From Gloeocapsopsis dulcis (GTDB lineage: Bacteria; Cyanobacteriota; Cyanobacteriia; Cyanobacteriales; Chroococcidiopsidaceae): a stretch of 64,000 bases of DNA. Below the pieces are notes generated by a model. That model was not told the DNA's origin. It did not search any database and saw nothing but the letters and a program-made list of their open reading frames with translations. The stretch spans positions 3,188,001 through 3,252,000 of the forward strand of contig NZ_CP119968.1 of the NCBI RefSeq assembly GCF_032163395.1, written 5' to 3'. Shown in pieces: positions 17,240 to 26,764 of this stretch. The translations under genes were made by a program, and so were the position numbers. Each line of letters opens with the position of its first letter. The stretch's first letter is position 1.

Positions 17240-19150
17240 ATGGTACAAAGCGCAAGTACAGATGTAGTGAGAGTGAATGCTAGAGCAACTGATGTATTCG
17301 ATGTCTTCAATCTTAAACATTACGAAGGTCCCAATCGATATTTAGAGACAGGTGCGATTGTCTTTGATTTTGCACTAACAGACTACCAAAAGCCTCTGTC
17401 TGTAGAAGACTATGTTGCTGTGATTGGCGATCGCTACCCGCAATTGCGCACAGAAAAGTATCAATCTCATGCACACTTATTTGCCCGTACAGTTTCCGAA
17501 GTAGGAAAACTTGATATGGGTTTGCATTTGGAACACTGGGATATTCAGTACTATTCCGAGTATGCCAGAATCGCAATACAGTCGTTGCATGGTAAAACAG
17601 CCCACGCAGTTGTTTATTTTGTTTGGGACTGGTTTGAAGCAATTACCCAAAACCGCGAAATAGTCTACGAAGAACAGATCAGAATCCTTCAAAATAAATT
17701 CCGCCAATCAGTATATGGTGGTCCTACAGTTTATGCTTTATTACGCACAGCTGATAAAAAGCGCATCCCCACATTCTATCTTTGGGATGAAGGGTTAATG
17801 CAATATGGCTATGGCAGCAAACAAGTACGTGGAGTAGCCACAACGTTTGATTGTGATAGTCACCTCGATTCAGACTTTACAACACGTAAAGATGATTGTA
17901 AGGCTTTTTTAAGTATGCTCGGTTTTCCAGTTCCAAGTGGCGACCTTGTGACTTCCCTCAAAGAAGCTTTAGCTGTAGCAGCAGATATTGGTTATCCCGT
18001 TGCAGTTAAGCCGGTAGTAGGACATAAAGGAATTGGAGTCACCGCAGATGTGCAAAGTTCTGAGGAACTCAAATCGGCTTACAATAGGGCAGTCAATGCG
18101 ATTCCAGAAGAGCAACCGATTCGGATCATTGTAGAGAGAAGTATCTCAGGATCAGATTTTCGGTTACTTTGTGTTGATGGGAGATTTGTCGCAGCAACTG
18201 AACGGCGTCCTGCCTCTATTATAGGTGATGGTGAATCTACAATTACCGAGTTAATTGAGCGTGAAAATCGTCAACCAGCACGTCTGGATACGCCAACCTC
18301 TGCAATGAGTAAAATTCAGTGCGATGAGGCTATGGAACTTTATTTAGAAGAACAAGGCTTATCGCTAGATAGCGTACTAGAGAAAGACCGCACTGTATAT
18401 CTGCGCAAAGTTGCCAACCTTTCTGCTGGTGGATTCAGTATTGATGCAACTCGCGATGTTCACCATGACAATATCATTTTGGCACAAGACATTGCTCAGC
18501 ACTTTCGCTTAACTTGTCTTGGTATTGATGTCATTAGTCGTAGCCTTTCTCAATCCTGGAAATCAGGCAATTTTGGCATCATAGAAATTAATGCAGCGCC
18601 AGGTATTTTTATGCATCTTAATCCTGCCGTTGGTGAAAGCATTGATGTGCCATCACATATTCTGGAAACCTTTTTTGAGTCTGGCAGTCATGCAAGAATA
18701 CCAATTATCACATTTAATCGTGTTTCTGTAGGAGAACTCCAAGAAACAATCGACCACATTCTTTTACAGCATCCTGACTGGACAATTGGGGCGGTATGTC
18801 AAGATTGTGTTTTTGTTAATCGTTCGCCAAAAGTCTTGAATAAAGAATACAACAACAATGTTCAAAACTTACTACGCAATCCTCGGCTCGATCTCCTAAT
18901 TGTCGAGTATAACGAGGAAGTTTTAGAAAAAGAAGGGATGTTCTACTACGGTAGCAACATGGTTGTGCTTAATGATCCCACAGAAGCAGAAATGACATTG
19001 ACGCGGGATGTTTTTGAAGATTCAACTATAGTTGTTAAAGAAAGAGACAACATTTCTATCCGTCGTCGGGGATTGATCGAAGATTACACATTAGGTGCAG
19101 GCGAACCATTTACACGAGTGTACCTTAAGGAAATTGGCACAATTTTGTAA
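17240..19150 (+). CDS. cphA2: Short cyanophycin synthetase, CphA2 type
   Basis: A protein of 636 residues from the ATG at 17240 (644 from 17216), against about 870-900 for normal CphA. It keeps the N-terminal domain and the ATP-grasp domain (about 215-480: AVKPVVGHKGIGVTADV, IRIIVERSISGSDFRLLCVDG, GIIEINAAPGIFMHLNPA). After that, where CphA has the Mur-ligase P-loop (GTNGKTTT following RIPII), this protein reads RIPIITFNRVSVGELQETI and ends about 150 residues later. That is the hallmark of CphA2. Known members use ATP at one site only and join beta-Asp-Arg dipeptides into cyanophycin instead of adding Asp and Arg separately. It pairs divergently with cphB, which makes that dipeptide. A full-length CphA1 would have to be elsewhere in the genome. 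Confidence 0.88.
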   Translation: MVQSASTDVVRVNARATDVFDVFNLKHYEGPNRYLETGAIVFDFALTDYQKPLSVEDYVAVIGDRYPQLRTEKYQSHAHLFARTVSEVGKLDMGLHLEHWDIQYYSEYARIAIQSLHGKTAHAVVYFVWDWFEAITQNREIVYEEQIRILQNKFRQSVYGGPTVYALLRTADKKRIPTFYLWDEGLMQYGYGSKQVRGVATTFDCDSHLDSDFTTRKDDCKAFLSMLGFPVPSGDLVTSLKEALAVAADIGYPVAVKPVVGHKGIGVTADVQSSEELKSAYNRAVNAIPEEQPIRIIVERSISGSDFRLLCVDGRFVAATERRPASIIGDGESTITELIERENRQPARLDTPTSAMSKIQCDEAMELYLEEQGLSLDSVLEKDRTVYLRKVANLSAGGFSIDATRDVHHDNIILAQDIAQHFRLTCLGIDVISRSLSQSWKSGNFGIIEINAAPGIFMHLNPAVGESIDVPSHILETFFESGSHARIPIITFNRVSVGELQETIDHILLQHPDWTIGAVCQDCVFVNRSPKVLNKEYNNNVQNLLRNPRLDLLIVEYNEEVLEKEGMFYYGSNMVVLNDPTEAEMTLTRDVFEDSTIVVKERDNISIRRRGLIEDYTLGAGEPFTRVYLKEIGTIL

Positions 19151-19268
19151 AAATTAAGCGCTGTTATGCGTTAGTTGCGAGTTAATTGTCAACTTTGTTT
19201 GAGTAGCCCTGACTTCAGTCGCAAGGCATCTGTTATTCATGTAATGAGGTATAATAATCTTCTTCAAA

Positions 19269-19304
19269 CCAAAAGTGAGCTTCATTCATATAGCTCACTT
19301 TTGG
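19269..19304. terminator. Bidirectional terminator between cphA2 and GH13 paralogue 2
   Basis: A perfect 13-base-pair stem (CCAAAAGTGAGCT/AGCTCACTTTTGG) with a ten-base loop lies between the convergent genes, 118 bases past the cphA2 stop and 28 before the GH13 stop. Its TTTT and AAAA flanks are inside the stem. Confidence 0.75.
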
Positions 19305-19331
19305 AACGATTGAGGCTTTTAGCTAATGCGT

Positions 19332-20987
19332 TTACTGTTGCCAAACAAAGACTTTGGCTTCGTAACCTCCGATGTCAAGCATCAAGCCATCTTCTCCAGA
19401 CTCTACATCGTAGTCACCTGTCCACTCGTGCCACTTGCCAGCAGCAGGGAAGTTAGACACATGATAACCACCGAGGAAGTTTTCTGAGAAGTTGGTAATA
19501 ACAACAATGCGGGAACCTTCGTCATTCCAGCGCGTGTAAGCGAGAACTTTAGCTTCTGGATTTTCGTGGAAAAAGTCGATGTTTTCTGTGTAAAGTGCAT
19601 GATTTTGCTTGCGCAGCGCAATCATCCCTTTGTAATACTCAAATAAAACACGATTAAGGTCGTTCCCGAGCAATTTCCAATCGATTTTGGCAGAATCAGG
19701 AGTTTTAGGCTTGTATTCGCCAAACTCTTCGCCCATCCATACCAATGGAACGCCGATCGCTGTCATTAAAATGGCAACGCCTAGTTTAATCCGCTTGAAT
19801 GCTTCTGCATCAAAGATTTCGCGATCGCCTAACTCCACCATCAGGTGATTGTGATCGTGGTTCGTTAAGTAATTCACGACGTTAACTGTCCCCATGAAGC
19901 CTTGACGCTTACAATCAATCACATCTTTGAGGCGCTCTAAATCAAACGTGTCACCACAGATATGTTCTAAAACACAGTGATAAAAGCTATCATGCCAGCA
20001 ACCATCCATTGGTCCATCGGCATTGGTAATGCTAGTTGTCTCAGGAATATGTTCGGCAACAGTATAAAACGGCTTCATGCTAGCTGTCTTTTTAGCTTCC
20101 TGCACAATCCAGTGCATAAAATCATAGTTAGCAATTTGTCGTGCAGCATCGAAGCGAATACCATCCGTATGATATTCCTGAATCCAAAAACGGATATTAT
20201 CACCAATAAACCGCCGCGCTGGATATGTTTCTAGCTTTTCGTCGTACAATTCATAATTAAATTCTGGTCCCCAATTATTATCAGGATCGCGGGGAGCATG
20301 ATGATACCAGTAGTCATGATCAATTTGTGTTAATGGACTTTCTGCTTCTGAATGATTATAAATTCCATCCATGATGACGCGAATTCCCCGCGCATGACAT
20401 TCATCGATGAGACGTTTCAAGCCCTCAGTTGGACCATAACTCGATTCTGTAGCAAAAAAATGCCGAGGGTTGTATCCCCAGCTATGATCTCCAGGATATT
20501 CTTTAACAGGCATCAGTTCAATCGCGTTGATACCTAATTCACACAAATAGTCCAGTTTCTCAACAACGTGCTTGTATTTGCCACGGGCGTAAGGATCGTC
20601 TTCACCGCCGGAGAAATCACCTACGTGTAATTCATAAATGACTAGCTCACGATCTGCTGGTAAGGGCTTGTCGTCGTGTTGCCAAACATAGGTATCAACG
20701 ATACGTTCCCCGTCTTTGATCCGCACAACTCCATTTTGAGTAGGGTTATCAATGTCAACAGCATAGGGATCGATAACTTCTACCCATTGATCCGGTTCAA
20801 AAAACCAAGATTTGGATTGAACGCGGAATTTATATTGATAATCGCCATCTTCGAGTTCTACTTGCGTGCGGAAATATCCATCTTCACCTTTTTGCATGGG
20901 GATATCTTTCCAATTCGAGAAATCCCCGATTAAGGCTGCTCCTTTGATGTATGGAGCAAACAAGTTAAATTCAATCGGAGCTGCCAT
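19332..20987 (-). CDS. GH13 alpha-amylase-family enzyme with N-terminal CBM48 domain (paralogue 2)
   Basis: Also 551 residues and collinear with the protein at 13598-15253. It has CBM48 (1-95, FNLFAPYIKGAALIGDFSNW), then the catalytic barrel with DGIYNHS, nucleophile Asp280 in DGIRFDA, Glu312 in AEHIPE and NHDHNHL. The active-site residues keep identical numbers in the two proteins, so they come from one duplication. No signal peptide is seen. Differences lie mainly in loops after the catalytic strands (ARQIAN versus LKQLGN), which suggests altered acceptor or chain-length preference. It is likely to work on glycogen or malto-oligosaccharides. The exact reaction is not readable from sequence. 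Its 3' end faces cphA2 across a terminator. Confidence 0.9.
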   Translation of the reverse strand: MAAPIEFNLFAPYIKGAALIGDFSNWKDIPMQKGEDGYFRTQVELEDGDYQYKFRVQSKSWFFEPDQWVEVIDPYAVDIDNPTQNGVVRIKDGERIVDTYVWQHDDKPLPADRELVIYELHVGDFSGGEDDPYARGKYKHVVEKLDYLCELGINAIELMPVKEYPGDHSWGYNPRHFFATESSYGPTEGLKRLIDECHARGIRVIMDGIYNHSEAESPLTQIDHDYWYHHAPRDPDNNWGPEFNYELYDEKLETYPARRFIGDNIRFWIQEYHTDGIRFDAARQIANYDFMHWIVQEAKKTASMKPFYTVAEHIPETTSITNADGPMDGCWHDSFYHCVLEHICGDTFDLERLKDVIDCKRQGFMGTVNVVNYLTNHDHNHLMVELGDREIFDAEAFKRIKLGVAILMTAIGVPLVWMGEEFGEYKPKTPDSAKIDWKLLGNDLNRVLFEYYKGMIALRKQNHALYTENIDFFHENPEAKVLAYTRWNDEGSRIVVITNFSENFLGGYHVSNFPAAGKWHEWTGDYDVESGEDGLMLDIGGYEAKVFVWQQ

Positions 20988-21492
20988 AGAAGTGATTAGA
21001 CTAGCAATATAGATACCCGTATTATCTTGTTTTCAATTACGCTAGTCTATAAGTCCCAGGAAGTATGTTTAGCTATCTAGCTAACTGTCCCTGTAAACAA
21101 GCGCTAATTAGCTTTTAAGAGAGTCTAAGGCGAATTTTCCCTAATAATCCTTATAAATCAAATTCTATCAAGTTTCGTCTTATTATAGTTATTTAAAGCG
21201 ATTATTTTTTAAGTCGTTATTGATACATTTAAAAGCTCATTTTTAAGTAAAAACTCTTCTCCCATAACTGACGTTCAGGCTAAATCTACTGATACTGAAT
21301 TTTTTAGTCAAAAAGCCATTTTTCTGCAAAAATTCCGTCTACATCATCAACAATACGAGCGCAGCTAGCTCAGTTAATCCCAACTTATGTCTCATGAATA
21401 TAATCTATAGTATGGTGGTCGGGATACGTTGCTTTATATACAATCAGTTCTGCTAAAATTGGCTGAATAATAAGTACTTTAATTGCAGCTAG
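20988..21492. other. AT-rich divergent intergenic region
   Basis: No open frame or RNA fold is supported in these 505 bases. They should contain the promoters of the GH13 gene (minus) and of the GGCT-like gene (plus). A GCTAGCTCAGTT string at about 21364 only imitates a tRNA D-arm. Confidence 0.55.
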
Positions 21493-22014
21493 ATGAGCTT
21501 TCCAGCATCACAAGCAACACAGCAACATGAAGAAGCAATGTTTTACTACTTTGCCTATGGTTCTTGTATGTGTCCGGTAGATCTTAAGCGATCGCTTGGT
21601 GAAAAAACTCATATTTATGTTATTGGACCTGCTCAGCTTCCAGGATATCGTCTGGGATTTCATTCTTATTCAGCGCTGCGTCACTCTGGGGTTTTAGATA
21701 TTATCAAAGATCAAAGTGGTGTTGTAGAAGGCGTATTGTATCAATTACCTTGGCGACTAAGTGCTCATTTAGACGAACGCGAAGGCGTGGTTCAAAATTG
21801 GTATCGTCAAGAAACTATCAATGTCTCCAGCGGCGATCGCTTGTATCAGAACGTACGTACTTATGTAGTAGTCGATAAGTTAACTGAAGAACTAGCCCCA
21901 AACGATTGGTACTTTAACGTTGTTCTCCGTGGTGCTGTCACTTGTGGGCTAACCGAGCAATACTGCTGGAACTTATTCAATCATATGCATCAACTGCAAC
22001 AGCGCTACTCCTAA
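21493..22014 (+). CDS. Gamma-glutamylcyclotransferase-like protein (GGCT/AIG2 fold)
   Basis: A soluble protein of 173 residues. The substrate-binding motif of the family appears as YFAYGSCM (usually YGSN) near residue 18-25. The conserved acidic residue that acts as general base is present in LDEREGV. The beta-barrel pattern PGYRLGFHSYS...GVVEGVLYQLP fits. Family members release 5-oxoproline from gamma-glutamyl amino acids or trim similar isopeptide bonds, and the true substrate here is unknown. The first 15 residues (MSFPASQATQQHEEA) are not part of the fold, so the ATG at 21538 (MFYYFAYGS) is an alternative start with a weak GAAG upstream. Confidence 0.85.
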   Translation: MSFPASQATQQHEEAMFYYFAYGSCMCPVDLKRSLGEKTHIYVIGPAQLPGYRLGFHSYSALRHSGVLDIIKDQSGVVEGVLYQLPWRLSAHLDEREGVVQNWYRQETINVSSGDRLYQNVRTYVVVDKLTEELAPNDWYFNVVLRGAVTCGLTEQYCWNLFNHMHQLQQRYS

Positions 22015-22138
22015 CATCAACAGATATTGCGATCGGCATAACCACAACTGAAGGGATCGGGGATGATGATTGTCTGACCTCTAAATCTAAGGATTATGAC
22101 AGCCTCCCCTGATCTCGACCCCTTTTTAATTGACTGTG

Positions 22139-23110
<972 letters not shown>

Positions 23111-23285
23111 TTAACTGCCACTATTTCTTCAGGATCTCACACCACTGATGCGACTCATGTGTAGAAATGAAAACCTAAGTGAGTTAAAATCAACGTAACT
23201 TGAAGGCGCACTAAAAGTTTTGAGTCTTGAATCCTAAAGAATTTTCTGAACTTATAACTCCCCATGACCTATTATCTAACAGCAG

Positions 23286-23828
23286 CTAACTACTAATTTG
23301 TAAATTTTCGATTGTTTGGTCGTGTTCAGTTGCTTCTGGATGAGTGCTGACACGATGTTGTACGGTGAGTACTGAGCAGGGCGCATGATGCAAAACGTAG
23401 TTACTCACACTACCTAAAAGTAGTTCGCTTAAACCCGAAAGACCTCGGCGTCCAATGACAATCAAATCAGCCTTCCAATCGCGAGCAGTACGACATATTG
23501 TACGACCTGGACTTCCGGCACACTGATGAAATTCTGTCGTAATTCCTGCCGCAGTTGCTTGTTGAGTATACGATCGCAGTAGCTCTAAGCCGTATCTTTC
23601 CATTTCTTGCCACTGCTGTTGATAAAGTTCCAACGTGCGCTCGCTCACCCCAGGATAGTAACCCATTGTAGGAAACATCGGTACACTCGAACTGCCTTCG
23701 ACTTCTCCTGACAGAACGTGCAACAGCATTAATCGTGAATTACTTGCTTTGGCAAGACATAGCGCTTCTTCAAAAACATCTTTGCCAATTGCAGAGGTAT
23801 CCATTGCAACGAGAATTCTGTCGAACAT
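23286..23828 (-). CDS. Universal stress protein (UspA family)
   Basis: A single Usp domain of 180 residues from the ATG at 23828. It opens MFDRILVAMDTSAIGKDVFE and ends with the ATP-binding signature GRRGLSGLSELLLGSVS followed by HHAPCSVLTV, i.e. G-2X-G-9X-G-S/T. ATP-binding type Usp proteins form dimers and respond to starvation or stress. The insert VPMFPTMGYYPGVSERTLELY is usual for cyanobacterial members. The frame is open upstream to 23891, but the GGAGGC at 23836-23841 fixes the later start. The gene stands alone. Its last 20 residues (STHPEATEHDQTIENLQISS) are a hydrophilic tail. Confidence 0.93.
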   Translation of the reverse strand: MFDRILVAMDTSAIGKDVFEEALCLAKASNSRLMLLHVLSGEVEGSSSVPMFPTMGYYPGVSERTLELYQQQWQEMERYGLELLRSYTQQATAAGITTEFHQCAGSPGRTICRTARDWKADLIVIGRRGLSGLSELLLGSVSNYVLHHAPCSVLTVQHRVSTHPEATEHDQTIENLQISS

Positions 23829-23835
23829 ATAGACT

Positions 23836-23841
23836 GCCTCC
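23836..23841 (-). promoter_or_regulatory. Ribosome binding site GGAGGC deciding the Usp start
   Basis: On the minus strand GGAGGC lies seven bases before the ATG at 23828, whereas the upstream in-frame start at 23891 has no such site. Confidence 0.7.
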
Positions 23842-24390
23842 AATGTATCTTCACTTTGTAGTGACCTACTTACTATATATCCTGCAGGCATCGCTACTAA
23901 AGTGCTGTGTATTCCTTATCTACATTTATAAAAAAAGAATTTGAGGAAATTGTGGGGAAAACTTAATTACTTGTCTTTTGAGCATTCTAACTTAAAAACT
24001 AGAGATTTTTAGAAGTTATTGCTATCATTTCATGCCAATAGCTTGTTTTATCTCTCTAAAATCCCGCGATAACACTTATACATAGTCCTCTTTCCTCGAC
24101 AAATTCAGTATTGATACGGTTACTGAGTCAATCATGCCAATGTCATGATCGACTCAAATTAACACAACGTAGTACTTATTGTAATTAATGTGGTTTACAA
24201 ATCGCGATCTCTTTCACGATCTAAGCTGTAGGCATTGAAACTATATTTTAATGCTAATCGCACTATTAATACTAATTGTTAATTTGCCCCAAACAAGATT
24301 TTCATGATTAGTTTTTGATAACCTATGCTGTTCAACTATTTTAATTGTTTTTTTTAGTATACAAAAATATAATGAGAAGAGCTTAATGTT
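23842..24390. other. AT-rich intergenic region upstream of the taxis operon
   Basis: No gene is visible in these 549 bases. They should contain the promoters of the usp gene (minus) and of the long taxis operon (plus). No regulator binding site could be identified by eye. Confidence 0.55.
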
Positions 24391-25545
24391 ATGCTTGCTG
24401 AAACAATCAATAACACCAATTTTGTTAGTAGATTAGCAATATTAAAGCAAGAAAGATTTAGTGGCAAATTATTACTTAAAGATCAAACTCAAGAGTGGAA
24501 TCTTTATCTTTTTCTTGGACGAATCTTATATGCAACGGGAGGGCATCATCCTGTAAAGCGCTGGCGAAGACATCTACTTGCTTACTGTCCTCAAGTTGAT
24601 GTCAATACACTTAAAATTACAGAAAATAACGTGAGCCTCACTGGAGATATTTCTTGGGAATATCTCTTGCTATATTCTGCAGTTGAACAACAACACATCT
24701 CTCGCGATCAGGCAGCAAAAATTATTGCTTCAATTGTTGCCGAAGTGTTATTTGACGTAACTCAAGTAATATCTATTACCTGTGAAGTTAAGCCAGAAAG
24801 TCTCTCTGTACCGCAACTTGTCTTGCTCGATCCAGGACAAGCGATCGCTGAAGCTCAGCACGCATGGCAAAACTGGCAAAAAGCTAAACTAGCAAACTGT
24901 TCGCCAAATCGCGCACCAGTCATCCGCGAACCTGAACAATTACGACAGCAAGTATCCCCTGCAGTTTTTCAGAATCTTTCAAAACTCTTAGATGGACAGC
25001 GATCGCTACGGGATATTGCAGCAGGAATGAAGCGGGATGTTGTGGAAGTAACAGCATCACTACTACCTTATATTCAATCAGGATTAATTGAATTTGTTGA
25101 TATTTCCGATACTGCACCACCAATTGCACCGCCAGCAGTAGTCTCACAACCTGCAATAACTACATCAAAAACTTTAATTGCTTGCGTTGATGATAGTCCG
25201 CTAGTGTGTCAAAGTTTAGAAAAGATTTTAACGACGGCAGGCTACCAATTTGTAGCGATTCAAGACTCGTTACGCGCGATCGCGACATTACTTACCCGCA
25301 AGCCAGATTTGATCTTTTTAGATCTAGTCATGCCAAACACGAATGGATATGAAATTTGTAGTCAGCTACGCAAGGTTTCTGTCTTTCGTGACACTCCAAT
25401 TATTATTCTCACTGGTAATGATGGCATCATCGATCGGGTCCGAGCCAAACTTGTTGGTGCCACAGATTTTCTCAGCAAGCCAGTAGATGCTCAAACGTTG
25501 CTAGAGGTAACACAAACACACCTCAATAAAACCCCACAGGTGTAA
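24391..25545 (+). CDS. pixG: PatA/PixG-type response regulator (PATAN domain plus receiver)
   Basis: A protein of 384 residues. The N-terminal PATAN/DUF4388 domain (about 1-110, FSGKLLLKDQTQEWNLYLFLGRILYATGG) is followed by a helical middle, a proline-rich linker (APPIAPPAVV, about 240-252) and a C-terminal receiver (260-380). The receiver has the acidic pair in CVDDSPLVC, phospho-acceptor Asp311 (FLDLVMPN) and LSKP. PatA-family regulators are the first genes of cyanobacterial phototaxis operons and act on type IV pilus motors. It is the first of nine same-strand genes and is presumably phosphorylated by the CheA encoded at 35710. The name follows gene order (PatA, CheY, CheW, MCP, CheA). Confidence 0.88.
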   Translation: MLAETINNTNFVSRLAILKQERFSGKLLLKDQTQEWNLYLFLGRILYATGGHHPVKRWRRHLLAYCPQVDVNTLKITENNVSLTGDISWEYLLLYSAVEQQHISRDQAAKIIASIVAEVLFDVTQVISITCEVKPESLSVPQLVLLDPGQAIAEAQHAWQNWQKAKLANCSPNRAPVIREPEQLRQQVSPAVFQNLSKLLDGQRSLRDIAAGMKRDVVEVTASLLPYIQSGLIEFVDISDTAPPIAPPAVVSQPAITTSKTLIACVDDSPLVCQSLEKILTTAGYQFVAIQDSLRAIATLLTRKPDLIFLDLVMPNTNGYEICSQLRKVSVFRDTPIIILTGNDGIIDRVRAKLVGATDFLSKPVDAQTLLEVTQTHLNKTPQV

Positions 25546-25609
25546 TTGAGTTTTTCTCACTCTTCAGTACAACAAACACAACTAGTTACTATCTTTTTGA
25601 GGTTAAACA

Positions 25610-25975
25610 ATGAATACAGTTTTAGTCGTTGATGACTCCATTACCGAAATCGAAATTATTAGCAGTTGTTTGCGTCGTAGCGGATTAAATGTGATCACCG
25701 CGTGTGATGGTGGTGATGCCATGAACAAACTTAGTGGTCAAAAACCAGATGCAATCATTTTAGATGTTGTCCTACCAGACAAAAGTGGCTTTGAACTTTG
25801 CCGCGATCTCAAAGCAGAAGCAAGTACCAGTAAAATTCCCGTCGTAATTTGCTCAACTAAGGGCAGTGATATGGATAAATTCTGGGGTAAAAAGCAGGGA
25901 GCCGACGCTTATCTCGCGAAACCTGTTGATCAAGAAGAACTGGTACGCACTGTTAAGCAACTAATTCAAGGTTAA
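25610..25975 (+). CDS. pixH: CheY-like single-domain response regulator
   Basis: A lone receiver domain of 121 residues. Acidic residues Asp8/Asp9 (LVVDDSITE), phospho-acceptor Asp52 (ILDVVLPDKSG), the conserved Ser/Thr in ICSTKG and Lys104 (LAKPVD) are all present. It would take phosphate from the operon's CheA and act as output or as phosphate sink next to the PatA-type regulator. It is preceded by GAGG eight bases before the ATG, 64 bases after pixG and 33 before the CheW gene. Confidence 0.92.
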   Translation: MNTVLVVDDSITEIEIISSCLRRSGLNVITACDGGDAMNKLSGQKPDAIILDVVLPDKSGFELCRDLKAEASTSKIPVVICSTKGSDMDKFWGKKQGADAYLAKPVDQEELVRTVKQLIQG

Positions 25976-26008
25976 GGCAATGATATTAGCCTCGCCAGGA
26001 GACGAACC

Positions 26009-26572
26009 ATGATGTCTGATTTGACTAGAGGCACTACACCTAGCATTTCCTCTGCACAAACCGTTGGTGTGACTCAACAGTTCTTGCGGTTACACCTTAT
26101 GCCTGATACAACAGCTATGCTGGCAGTGAATCAGATCAGCGAAGTGCTTACTATCCCGATGACTCAAGTTATACCGATTCCCCATATGCCAGCTTGGGTA
26201 TTGGGTGTCTATAACTGGCGGGGTAATATTTTATGGATTATAGATCTGGGGCATTTATTAGGACTAACTCCCTTATCTCAACATACAACTACCTCTTCTA
26301 CTTATACTGCTGTAGTCATTCGTGATGCTCAGCAACGTAGAGCTACTTTAGGAAATCAAAATACTAGTGACAAAGCACTAGGGTTGTTCGTTAACCGAGT
26401 AGAAGACCTCGAATTGTGCAATCCAGATGCCATTCAATCACCGCCTGAATCTGCAGTGAGATCTGAATTAGTACCTTATTTACGTGGTTATTGGCTGAAG
26501 CACACTGGTGAAATTTTCGTGGTTCTTGATGGCAACTCAATTATTGCTGGAATGACTCAATCCAATTTTTAG
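26009..26572 (+). CDS. pixI: CheW-like adaptor protein
   Basis: One CheW domain in 187 residues (about 24-180). The recognisable stretch is AVNQISEVLTIPMTQVIPIP, then VLGVYNWRGNILWIIDLGHLLGL, matching the receptor- and kinase-binding barrel. The first 23 residues are a disordered leader. An AGGAG seven bases upstream supports the ATG at 26009 over the next ATG at 26012. It would couple the three chemoreceptors to CheA. A second, shorter CheW-like protein is encoded after cheA, so receptor-specific adaptors are possible. Confidence 0.9.
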   Translation: MMSDLTRGTTPSISSAQTVGVTQQFLRLHLMPDTTAMLAVNQISEVLTIPMTQVIPIPHMPAWVLGVYNWRGNILWIIDLGHLLGLTPLSQHTTTSSTYTAVVIRDAQQRRATLGNQNTSDKALGLFVNRVEDLELCNPDAIQSPPESAVRSELVPYLRGYWLKHTGEIFVVLDGNSIIAGMTQSNF

Positions 26573-26764
26573 CGAGGGATATTTCATCTCAAACTAGCTT
26601 AAGTCGTTCATATTTCGGTTCTCGCTAATTGTTACTTGCCAAGCGCAGTCAGCAATTAGCATTAGTGTGCTTGCAATCTCAGTAAGCCTTTAACTCATAC
26701 ACGATATCAAACCTTTGTTTGAAGGTTTTGATGTAAATAACTATATTTTTATTAGTTTTTACCT

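Noticed and set aside
21360-21385. GCGCAGCTAGCTCAGTTAAT, like a tRNA D-arm
   Set aside because: No acceptor stem, anticodon arm or T-arm can be built around it.
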